Assembly: GCA_039881145.1 (NCBI GenBank)
Contig: JAYKKI010000067.1
Span: forward strand, 3,518,501 to 3,582,500
Length of the DNA: 64,000 nucleotides
Direction of reading: 5' to 3'
Source of the DNA: Druceiella hillmani
Taxonomy: Eukaryota > Arthropoda > Insecta > Lepidoptera > Hepialidae
Numbering within the stretch: the first letter of the stretch is position 1; every line of letters begins with the position of its first letter. The position numbers and the translations under genes were made by a program. Below the pieces are notes generated by a model that was given only the letters and a program-made list of their open reading frames with translations, did not search any database and was not told where the DNA came from. Of the stretch, positions 49,101-61,100 are shown piece by piece.

Positions 49101-52100
49101 CTCCAGTGTATACTTATTTCGGTCATTCTTTCAATTGTTTAATATACTAGACAATACACAGCGATATATTTATACAATGAATATAATGTTAATAATTGTA
49201 ATAAGTTAATTAAAATACTTTGTATCCTTAAATGTCTAAGCTTTTATATGTCCAGTATAGAATCCTCGTAGAGGCTCTTTAGAAGTAAAGGTCCTGTACG
49301 AACTTAAGATCTCTGTTTATGTTTCTTTAGAATTATGAAATGCTGAAAAACCAACCTTTCTCATAATTTTTTATGTCTTTATTTATTTAAAGAGTATATT
49401 TTTCCTAAATGGCAAAATAAATTTTTTTGTAATTTAGGGTTTGTGGCTTTATGTTAGGTGCGGTGCTGTTACTTTAGTTTTTACAGGAATTATTGAATCA
49501 AAATTTTCTACATAATGCACATGTCGCAAAAAAATTCGCATCATCCACACAAAACGGTAAATAAGTAAAATGTGAAGACTATAGCTAGGTTGAATGATTT
49601 TTGTGAGTTGATAGAAATTTATGAATTTTTCCAATATATGTTGAGTAAAAGACTAATTTTACAGCTAATTAATATAAATAATAAAAAAAACTAATTTTAA
49701 ATTTTGCAAAGGTTTAATAGTTGTTATTCTATAACTATATGGTTTTGTAAATATGAAAATTTGTACATTTTTTTTAAAATTATTTCTCCATTTAAATGGT
49801 GACTTCAGATTTTATGATTTAATAATTATTTCAGTTATTATATTATATGTACACATAGTTATTATATGAAAATTTTGTCAATGTTCAACTGCTAACTAAT
49901 ATATAAGATATTAACAGAGTGTTAGAACAGTAACTATCAATTACAATATTCTACACCATTTCCGTTATAAAATGTTTTCTGTCTGTATTATAGACCATGA
50001 AAATTGTAAATACGTTTTTTATTACACATTTTCTATCTTCCTTATTGTGAGTTTTTGACCTTCGATATATTTTTGAACTTTGATGTAAATTTTGAACTTT
50101 GATATAAACTTTTGAACTTTGATATAACGTCTACTTGTTTGTCTACCATGTTTTTTAAGTATAAGTTAACGAAGAAGGACTACATGCATATATAGCTCTT
50201 CTGTGTAAAATTGAACACGTATCCAAATATACAGGTCTAGTGCATTTATTTGAAAATGAATATCGTTTTTACACATTCTTTTTAATATTTGTTTTTAGAA
50301 TTGTTTATAAATTTGTTTTACAATATTATCCTGTTTTAGAAAAACAGTAGAAATATTTTTTTTTAGTTTTTACCAATTGTAAACATAGATAAGGATATGT
50401 AGATTAAGAAAATACTTAAAATATGTCTTCCGGATACAGATTTTAATTTCGGGTACGTCGAAAGGTTTTAGAACCAAAGTCTGCTGGCATTAAAACTATA
50501 TTTGAGTAACTAATATTTATTTATTTATTAAAAATAGGAATTGGCTTTGGAACGGGAACTACCGGTTTTGGAACGGGCACAAGCGCTTTTGGATCTAGTA
50601 CACCAGCCTTTGGAACGACCACTCCAGCTTTTGGGACAGGTACATCAGCGTTTGGGACTGGTACAACAGGGTTTGGAACTGGTACATCTGGTTTTGGTGC
50701 CGGAACTAATACATTCGGAACGGGAACATCTGCTTTTGGTACCGGTGCCTCAAATTTTGGGTCATCGTTCGGCACTGGGGGTGGTTTTGGTGGGTTTGGT
50801 ACAAAGCCTGCTACTTCAACTGCCTTTGGAGGGTTTGGGACCGGTCTTGGTACTTCGGCATTTGGACAGCCTCAGCAGCAGGTGAGTTAATCTAGAAAAA
50901 GACAGATGTTCAATTTCTAGTTAGGAAAGTTCTAGCATTAATTTTGTTTGTTATTACTATGCATACTGTGAAGATTCTTTATTTTCACATTTGCTTTAGT
51001 CTCAACCACATTTTCTGTTCTTTTATTTTCAACTAAACATTCTTTACACATTTCTTTTACTCTTAACCACACTTTTTTTACTTGCACATTTTCTTTATTT
51101 TCAACTACATCTCCCGTACTTACTCATTTCTTTTATTCTTAACCATACTTCCTTTACTTGCATATTTCTTTCACTCTCAACCACATTTTCTTTCCTTGCA
51201 AATTTCCTTTACTCTCAAACATATCTCCTGTATTGACACATTGCTTTTTCTCTCAACCACACTATATTTACACATTTCCTTTAGTATTAATCACACTTTC
51301 TTTACTTATACATTTCCTTTACTCTCAACCACACTTTTTGCATACCCATTTTCTTTACTCTCAACCACACTTTCGTTACTCACTTATTTCCTTTATCCCC
51401 GACTACATCTCCCTTTCTTACACCTTACTTTTTCTCAACCACACTTTCTTTATTCATACGTTTCCTTTACGTTTAATCACATCTCTTGTACTTACACATT
51501 GCTTCTTCTCCCAACCACACATTTTTCCTTGCATATTTTCTTTGCTCTTAACTACACTTTCTTTACTTATACATTTTCCTTTACACTCACTTGAATTTTT
51601 TTTAAATCACATTTCCTTTGTGGTTACGATTTAAAATTTCTTTGAACCTATTTGTGTCTTGTAGTCCCATGTAGAAATACTAAAGAGTCCAGATAACTTA
51701 TTTGAGTTTTTGAAACCCTTGTTGTAGCTCTAGTTTACATAAACACGTGGTCTTGTTGAAAAAATCAATCTTTGCAAATCAACGAGTTTACATTGTGTAT
51801 ATTGCTAATAGGGTATTTGACTATTTCTTTTTTTTCATAAATCACAATTTCAAAGCACTTGTTGATGAGAAAGTTATTAAGCGATAAAGTGTTTTTTGAT
51901 TCTACTTTTAAATATATAATTAATATTTTCATTACCAGGACTTATCTGTTAAAACAATTAGTCTGGTTTATTTGATGATCATATATCTGTTATGATTCCA
52001 TGTTGAATTCTTTGATTACGTTTATACATTATTTTTGTAGGCAATTAAAAAGCTGTTACGAAGAAATTATATGTAGCAAAACGTAATATAAATAAGTTTT

Positions 52101-55100
52101 CCAGTTATGACACATTAATTTTCGTGCTATAAAAATGCTTGTACTAAAAATTGGCAGTAAATGTTTAATTGGAAAAATTACTTAATTTATTCTTATTTTA
52201 AAAGAGATCCAGAGGTTTTAAGTCTAGACTAGTCTATAATTAGGTAAAATGTGTTGAGAGATAGAAAACCTTAACATGTCACATGTCACCGCAGTGACAA
52301 GTGGCTCATTTTTCTGAAAAAGAAAAAACTGTATAAGTTTAAAAGTATTGCAAAATATTTTAATGTTGGCAACTTTACTAAGCTAAAAAAAAATAAAATG
52401 ACATGTCTTATTATTGTCTAAGAAAATGAAAGTTTAATAATTTTATTTATTATAAATTATTTTTCTCTAAGATAAAATTAATTATACTATTTTTCTATAA
52501 GATAAATTTCAATTCATTTGGATTATAATTTTATTATTATTAGTCATAAATAATCCACCCTGGTACATACATTTTTATCTGCATTACAGCAACAGCTTCA
52601 GCAGCAGCAAGTTGGGCCTCAGAATGCCAACGATGCCCTGCTGGCAGCTGTCTTCAATTGCTCGGTGTTTGGAGATGAGCGCGACCAAGTTCTCGCTAAG
52701 TGGAATTTCTTACAGGCCAAATGGGGTACTGGTGAGTAGCATTTCTGTAATGGAAGTTTAGAAATTCCTCGAAATATTTTAACATACTGATAACACATTC
52801 TTTTAAGAATGTATGCACCCACTAACAAAATGTTTCTCAAAGTTTCATCTGTATAGAGATGAATAGAGGATTATATATTTGTTTATAGAATTAATAATTC
52901 TGTCCATCTAATTGATCTAAGAAATATTATGTAACATGGAAGATGTTTTCCTTGTGTTTTTCTCATGGAGAAAGATCAGGAAGAAAGAGCAGAGGCTAAA
53001 TTTTGATTCATTTCAATGGGTGGCCAAATTATTATTTATTTATAACTTCCACGAACAATCATCTGGTGAACTTATTGCTAAAGGAGCAATCTCTTACAGT
53101 TAACCAGAGTTACAGTGTGTTAATAAACAAATAGGGTAGACAGATAACCACACGTGATAAAATGTATAAGGTATAATATTGGAAAACAACAAAAGAGACC
53201 AAAGAGAGCAAAAATAATCTAATTTGATGTCAGTGGGATTTTGGATTTGGGTTGAAGGGAAGGATAAGTAAGGGAAAAGATTAAGGGAGTGGGGTATGAA
53301 AGGAAAGGGTATGATTAAAGTAAAGCTAAGGGAGATATGACTTTTTTAGATGGGTTTTGACTCCTAGAAGCGACAGTGAAAGTTTGATGTCGGAATTGAC
53401 TATGTTTCATAACTTGGCAGCATGAACAGTGAATGAATGCTCATAGAAAGAAGTAGAATGTTTGGGGATAAGAAGCATGAGAAGTTTGTCAGAACATAGA
53501 TCCACGCAATAGCTACAAACGGGTGTGAATTTTGCAGCAAGATAAGAGGGACTGTGAGGGTTATTTAAAACATTGTAAAGTGGTGAAAGAATGTGAAAAT
53601 CGCGCTGGTCACGAATCTCCATCCATCTAAGCTGCATCTTAAGGTCAGACACGTGATAAACTTTTCTGAGATTGAAAATGTAGCGAATACATAAATTTTG
53701 AAAATGTTGAAGTTTCTTAAGCAATTGTTCTGAAAGACAGTCAAAGAAGTTAGTATACTTCTGCATAGTTTAATAGAGGCACAATATATAAATTTTGAAG
53801 GTGTTGAACTTTCTTAAGCAATTGTTCTGAAAGAACAGGATAGTATATTTCTGCATAGTCTAGTAGAGGCAGTAGTAGTGTTTGACATAGGCGAATTTTA
53901 GTTTCAATGGGAATGAAATGTTAGAGATGTTTAAGAGAGTGTATTCTGCTGAAGACGCGACGACATCATTCACCTGGGGGCTGCTAATTAAGAAATTGAT
54001 TGATCACAAGATCTAAGTCTTTAACAGTTGAAGAGAATGGAATAACTGCATCATTTAGTAAAATTTGTAGTAAGTCAGATATACTAATCCTAGAATGAAG
54101 TTTCCTAGTACCACAATGGCCTGAGACTTATTGGGACCCATGTTATGAGTAATAACAATGACCTCAGACTTATTGGGATCCATGTTACAAGTCCATTAAC
54201 CAATCAAACTTATAGACCAATCATACCAATTATCCATATTTAAGGAATTAATCGTGTTTGAAATATTACTGGGGTCATAATGTATGTGTAATTAGAGATC
54301 ATCTGCATATGAGTGATACCTGCAGTGGAGGTTTTTGATGATAGTATCAATAAAAATGGAAAAAAAAGTGGAGTAAGTACCCCCACATTGGGGAACACCA
54401 GCCTCCAAATCAGATCGCTCTGAACAATTTTCATCTAATCTAACGGCTTGCTTACGCCTGTATAGATAAGATTTGAACCGTTCCAGCGAAGTTTAAGATA
54501 AGTAGACTGTCTTTAGGCATTCTAATAAAAGGTCGAAGTCTACAGATTTAAATTAACTATTGAAATCAAGAAATATGAGAACAGAGAGTTGAGTATTGTT
54601 CGTGGTGAAGCGTATATCAGTAACCGTAACTAGCACCCTAGAGTTACTGTGAAGCTCTATGAGAGGCGCTAAATAAAAATTTGATATTTTCATGTGTTAT
54701 CGTATTTAAAATTGCAGAGTTCAAAAATTCTTTTGTTCTCATAAAAAGTTTTTTAACTTTTTATTTTTAACGAGACAGTGGATTTCATTTATTACGACCT
54801 TGGCTATAGCGACCATTTTTCTATAGCGACGTTAAATCTAAGTCCCTTGAATTTAAAGCATACTTTATACTACAGTTCATGTGCCTATAGCGACTTCCAA
54901 TGTAAGGCCGAGTTGGAGTGTAGGGACTGTTGTTAATGAGTCATTTGTAACAAATTCCTACAAAAATCCCCTGCAGATATTACAACTGGATTTGGCTGCC
55001 AAAGAGACAAAGAGCTTTCTTATCTTTTGTTTATATCCACACAGATGGTCAGCAACTGTGGTGACCTTCACCTTTTGTTTATAGATAATACTTAGGTAAG

Positions 55101-58100
55101 TAGATAAGCGATACGTTTCTGAGTAGCAAATGTGTTTAGTAAACTTTCAATAAGTATAGCTCCTAAACGCTCATTCACTGTTAAAGAAAAAGCATTCATT
55201 CAAAATTGAAAACAATACTGTTTTATGCAAAGAATACAAAGTTTCCCATTGAACAATATCTACGATGTGGAAAAACCGTGATAAAATATTGGAATACTTT
55301 GAATCAAAATCCTTGAATATTAAAAAAAAGCGTAAATCATTAAAATGTCGAAAATGCCCTTCTAGTGTGGTTCAAAGTTCAAAGAAGCCGCAATGTACCT
55401 TCGAGCGGTCGTCTGCTGCAAGAAAAGGCCAATCATTTTACCAAACTGTTCTGTGTTCTGAAAGCTGGATATTTCAATAATGTTAAATATTTGCCAGTTG
55501 ATTACGAAGCAAATAAAAAGTCCTGGATGACTTCATAGATATTTGAAAAAGCTCTACGCAAATGGGACTCCCAGTTAAGAAGTAACAAAAAAAGATCATT
55601 TTATTTATTGACAATTGCCCAGCTAACCAACATAAAACTGGCATTTTTACCACCAAACACTACATCAGTGATTCAACCGATTATTCAAGGGATAATTCAC
55701 ACCCTCAAAAGTCTACCTAATTAGACCTGGTTTATGCAAGGTCTGGACTGCTATTCACTGTGTGTATGAGCACAATGCATCGCTACCGATATGAAAACTA
55801 ATAACAACTTGCACATGAACACAGCATACTAAAAAGCAGATACTTTAAACAAGTTTATTAAATAAAAAGTAACTAATTCAATAATACCTCTATGGTACAT
55901 ATAGTCCGTGTTATTCATTTACGGAACTTATTATGTCATTTACGGAACGCGTGAATGCTAATGATGAATTGGTTACATGGGGTCCACCGTGATCCCCCAC
56001 TTACACCTCAAGGACTTCCATACCTTTCTTTTTCTATCGTAGACCCTCAGCAGTTCGAAATCGACTCCTGGAGTTCCATATAGGCTTCTTTGGGAATCAT
56101 TGATCAAAACCAAATAAAATTAATTTTTTATTGTTGTTTCTGTTTTTTATTATACTGAAATTTTATATTAGTAAGGCAAACAAATTGTATGTTCTGCAAA
56201 TGTAACCCATTACAATGAATATAAAACGCATACTGATTAATGAAAGGAGCACAACATTGTTTTCCGCTTTTTTGGTACAGTACAAGAAGAGTATGATAGT
56301 ATTACTGAGATGGTTATACTGTCCAATTTTGAAGCTGAAATATTCTTTTTTGCCATTATAATGACTATAATTTTAACCTAGATTGGTGTCTGCTAATCTA
56401 TTCACTCTATTTATATCAACCTTAATTTATAGATCTGATAATGATATAGCTTGGAGGTAAGAATCTTCAGAATAAAATCTCAATCTCGTCAAAATCTACT
56501 CATAAAAAAAACAACTTGACACGTGTGTTTTTTACTGTGCTATTGCTGTATGCGGGTACACTTTTTTGCCTGTTTGTGTAATTTTCTTATGAAATATGTC
56601 TTTGATAGCACGTCTTAAATAGCACAAATCAAAATCAATTTTAAATTAACATTGCGTCAATGTAGATTAAAATCGTACTTGTTAAATTAGAAAACAGGTG
56701 CTGGTTAACAAATAAGAAAATTTTTTTTGGATTACTTGTAAATATAAGATGAATATAATGCGCAACATTTTTTTATTTGGGATATTTTTAATGAGAAGTA
56801 GTTTATTTTTCACTTACAAAAATTGTTTATTTGAAACATTTCCCTAATCATTATTAATTACATTTAAACATTTCACTATCATAAACAGAATCACCATGTA
56901 AACATTTGAATTACTAGTACATTTGATTTTCCTTTCTGTGAAATAATATTCGTGTTACTCACTATTCAAGGCCAAATAAAGTGTTCGGTGTGTCGCATAG
57001 TATAGTACTTTAATGAAATCGCATGGCGCTTGGTGTGACTACACTATAGGACGTTCAAGGACGTTAAGGTTGAAATAGAATATCTCGAGAATTGAATAAG
57101 ATATGAAAAATATTTATTGATTATAATGATCTTATTTTGTGATTAGGAATCCGTAGAAACTAGCTTGCTAAATCAATTTAACATTTTTTTTTTAAAAAAA
57201 GCACAGACTTGTTGGTCAGCTCAAGATAAGATAAGAAATGTGATACTTTGACATATATCTGTCAATCAAATCTTGGTGGGAAATAGATCTACTATTTCCC
57301 ACCAAGATGTGGTGAAGTAGGTATAAAGGTGAAGTAGATCAGACTGTTGACTACAATTAATCATCATTTGTTATAACCAGGTCAAGCGTACTACTCGGCA
57401 CAGGCGCCGCCGTTGGAGCTGACGCAGGCTAATCCATTGTGCCTATTCAAGGCAATTGGATACAGCCTGTTGCCCAGCCGAGATGATAGGGCCGGTCTCG
57501 TGCTACTCATCTTTGGAAAGACCGAGCAGGAGATCAAGTATGGTGGCATTGTCATTTTTTCTATATAAGTGTACAGATTTGTAGTATATTTATTTCATAT
57601 TTAATAGACTGCGTATAAAATGACATGACATAATATAAATAATAACCATTATTTTGCATAGAGTTTAAAATGAATATTTTGCAGACTAAGGAGAGAAACC
57701 TGTATCTTATATTTACGGATGTGTTTCAATTTGATTTATGTTTTTTATTGACAATTGAATCAATAACTTGTATAAAGTCTCCCACCACGTCTGCCTCTAC
57801 ATATACTGTTTTCATTAATAGGGAGTTTGATTCACAAGCAAGGTTTATATGTATAATTTATGAATATTTTATGATAATTACCTAACTTGTGACGATGGAT
57901 GTCGATGAAGTCAGAAAAAAGCATTCGTCAGAGAGGTATATTGGCGTACGCTGCTTAAATCATTAGTGATACTTGGAAGCAATATATGGCAGCATAGTTT
58001 TTCTCCAAAAGTTCTAAAATAAAGTCCGTAATCGAATATGTGTCTATATTACATAATATTCATAAAGAATGTTTCAATGTTTAAAAAAAACTCAATTTTT

Positions 58101-61100
58101 CATTCTAATTTTCAAGATCTTATTGTGCAAAACTGTCTTAATTCTTATCAAATTGAATTAAGAAACGATTTTCCTCAACTTCCAATTTTCTTTGTATACT
58201 GCATTTTCCTAATCAATGTTTGACAGTTATGGCGGTTATATAAGTAAGCAAAATTATACACAGAGGCTTTTACACATGCACATATCTCATCACGTATAAA
58301 TCTCTGCCTACCCGTGTGAAGTCGGGGCAGATCGCTAGCTAGTAAATAAAAAATTATTCGTAATAAAGAAGTTTCACTTCTAATGTTTAGGTTTTTCATA
58401 CACATTACTTATTTAGTTTTTGCCCGTAGCTATGCACGTTGAGAAATTTTGATGTTGAACTTAGATGAAAGAATGATTTCACCTTCCACAATTCAGTTGT
58501 GCCACTCTCTGCCATTGGGTATTGGACAACAATCAAGAGATTATATTTTTTATTATATTACGGATTATATTTATTATGTTAGATAATAATTTTGACTAAT
58601 AGTAATTGTAAAAGTGCAATTTAATTTCTGTGTATTAATCGGTGGACAATAATTTAGACTTACAGTAACTAAAAGTGCAATGTAATTTTTATAAAAGTTT
58701 GATGAATGCATTTGCGTCTTTTGGTGTAACCTTTATTTCTATTAGGTACTTTTCAAAACTGCATAATGTGATTCTCCCCATCATTATATTTAATTTTCAA
58801 ACATGATATACATTTATTCTTTATAATCAATGTGTCAAAGTCAATTTGACAGATAAACGACCGCAACGACCCACGTCGATACGTAGGTTGTCACGGTCGT
58901 GAACAATGATGCTATCAATGACGTTTTGATCAAAACTGCAACAACAACGCGGTTGCCAAGTGGAACGATACAGTGAGCGTTTTGAGCGTTGCAATCGCCT
59001 AGTGGAACGTACTCCATATATAACATTTGCCGTGTACCTCATTAAATATTGATACTCCAAAAAAACTTTTAAATAATAACTATTTCTTAATCTTTACAAG
59101 TATTGAACGGTGATAGAGGTAGTCTTTAATATATTTTAAAATTGTGGAGACTAATATTAAATTTATTTTTCGATTGTTGGTCACGATTTTGGTTTTCTCT
59201 TAATTTATTTCTAATCCCACTGCTTTTGTCTATTTAGTGACTGTGTCATATTATGCAATTCCATGAGATCTTTTGAGTGCAATACTGTATCATCTGTGAA
59301 CTTTAATGTTACCTGATATCTTCCGTGTATTCTTATCCTATTATCCGTGTATTCTTATCCTATTATCCGTGTATTCTTATCCTGTTATCCTATTTAGTGA
59401 CTCTGTCATATATTGCAATTCCATGACATCTTCTGAGTGCAATACTATATCATTGTGAACTTTAATGTTACACTATATCTTCCGTGTATTCTTTAACCAA
59501 GCTTTTCACAGTCTAGTGCTCCGAATATTTGTTTCTTCATAGATATAAATAATTTTGGTGGGACTGGGTTCCCTTGTGTTTTCTCACGCACTATACGGAA
59601 TGATGATGCTCGTTCTTGAAATGATGTTTTTGCATATATTTTCGATGTCCATTGTGGAGAAGTCGTAACTTCCTAGCTAATAATATTAATGTGAAAGGCA
59701 TTTGTTTGTTCCTCTTTCATGTTGCAATGGAGTAACAGATCGGTGACAGAGGTAGTTCCCGGACCGGAAATTGACATAGGCTACTTCATAGCCCGGGAAT
59801 AGTTAATGTTTTAAAAATAGTCTTATTTGAATCTGACAATGTACAAAAATGGAATAATAAAGCTACCTTGTAATTTAACAATGGATTGATGTAATTTTTT
59901 GAAATGCTACTTGTGCAATATAAGTACGTTTAATTTTTCAGTCCATAGTATCCTGAAATCATTGCGGTCGTCTGGTCTCCACATGAAACGATTTATGTAC
60001 TTATGTTGGAGAAAGTATAAAAAAAGTTTAATCGATTTTTATATAAAAAAATATATGGATATTATCCTCAATGGTTTTCTTCAGATTTTATAGTGGGCAT
60101 GGTCAGATGTAATTCACTTCAACTCTACAGGAATTGCTTATGATCATGCATTTTTTAAAATTATTAAATAGTTATGTTGACAAGCTCTCGGTCTTGGGTT
60201 TGATAACGTTTTATGCTCTAGACTGTTACGTGAGAGGAAGGGAGTCATAGTTTATTTCACCTGCCTAGAGCAAGCAAGAATATCATATAGCGTTCATCAG
60301 TTTTTAACGCACTTATGTTATGGTATCAACGAGGTATTGTGGAAGGTGCTGAATCGTGATATTATTTTCTGCTCCATTAAACGCTTTAAGAAGGCGATTA
60401 TGCATATGCTTGGTAGTTCATGTTTGATAATTACCTAGTTTTATGTTTAATTTGAATTACTGTGTTTTTTCTGTGTTTTTTTTGTTTTATTAGTTATTAT
60501 ATGTAACATAAATAGTTGTACTTTTAGTGTTTGCACATGTCCAATGTTTTGGGGTAACCTGTATGTTGGGTATGTTGAGTTGGTGATAAAAAAAAGGAGA
60601 AACAGAATTCCTCCGTTTAATATCTAATTTAGGGGTTTTTGTTTTAATTATCATTTGTAATAAAAAGTCATGAACATAAAGATTTAGTATTTAAACCCCT
60701 TAATCATACTAAGCCAATGATTGTTTGCTTCAATAGTTTTTTTTGTTGTGTTTATAGGGGTTTTATTATGTTTGTAAGTCTTCCCTAATGTATATTTTGT
60801 TGTTACATTACAGGAGTCAGCAGGCACAGCTCATAGCTATGATGACCACCATATTGGGCAACAAACCAAATCTCACAGTTAACGTAGACTCCGTACAGGC
60901 CATTTCCGAGAACAAGGCTCAGGTTTGTTATATATTTCTATCATTTAGTAATGGAATGCTGACAAAGTGTGAATATGTGTGTTTAATTAAAACGCTTGAT
61001 GCAGGGAATAAAAGCATACACAGATGCACTTTAGTGAAAGTTAATTTTTCACAATTTTCCTTTATTTAATAGAAAAACAATAAACTTTGTTCCGCATAGT

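Larger units (their letters stand above)
46442..50537 (+). other. Nup54 intron 3 (4.1 kb)
   Basis: Contains a 21-bp tandem repeat (46759), a MITE half (47171) and a complete mariner (47786-49053). The rest is AT-rich and unassigned. Confidence 0.7.
52732..57380 (+). other. Nup54 intron 5 (4.6 kb)
   Basis: Holds a jockey-like reverse-transcriptase relic, a Tigger/pogo relic and, near its 3' end, a perfect 17-bp hairpin. 55.75-57.25 kb shows nothing recognisable. Confidence 0.7.

Noticed and set aside
50521..50775. Minus-strand frame rich in P, V and K (VPVPK repeats)
   Set aside because: Antisense shadow of the FG repeats in Nup54 exon 4.
51082..51634. Two overlapping frames of 158 and 170 codons
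   Set aside because: Both arise from the CT-rich intronic repeat, which has few stop codons in any plus frame.
58850..59035. GC-richer patch with open frames on the minus strand
   Set aside because: No known domain and no terminal repeats found; possibly a repeat, but I could not support it.
60150..60330. Possible reverse-transcriptase scrap (DKLSVLGFDN...ERKGVI)
   Set aside because: Only a short resemblance to the thumb-proximal region, no catalytic motif, and no continuation.
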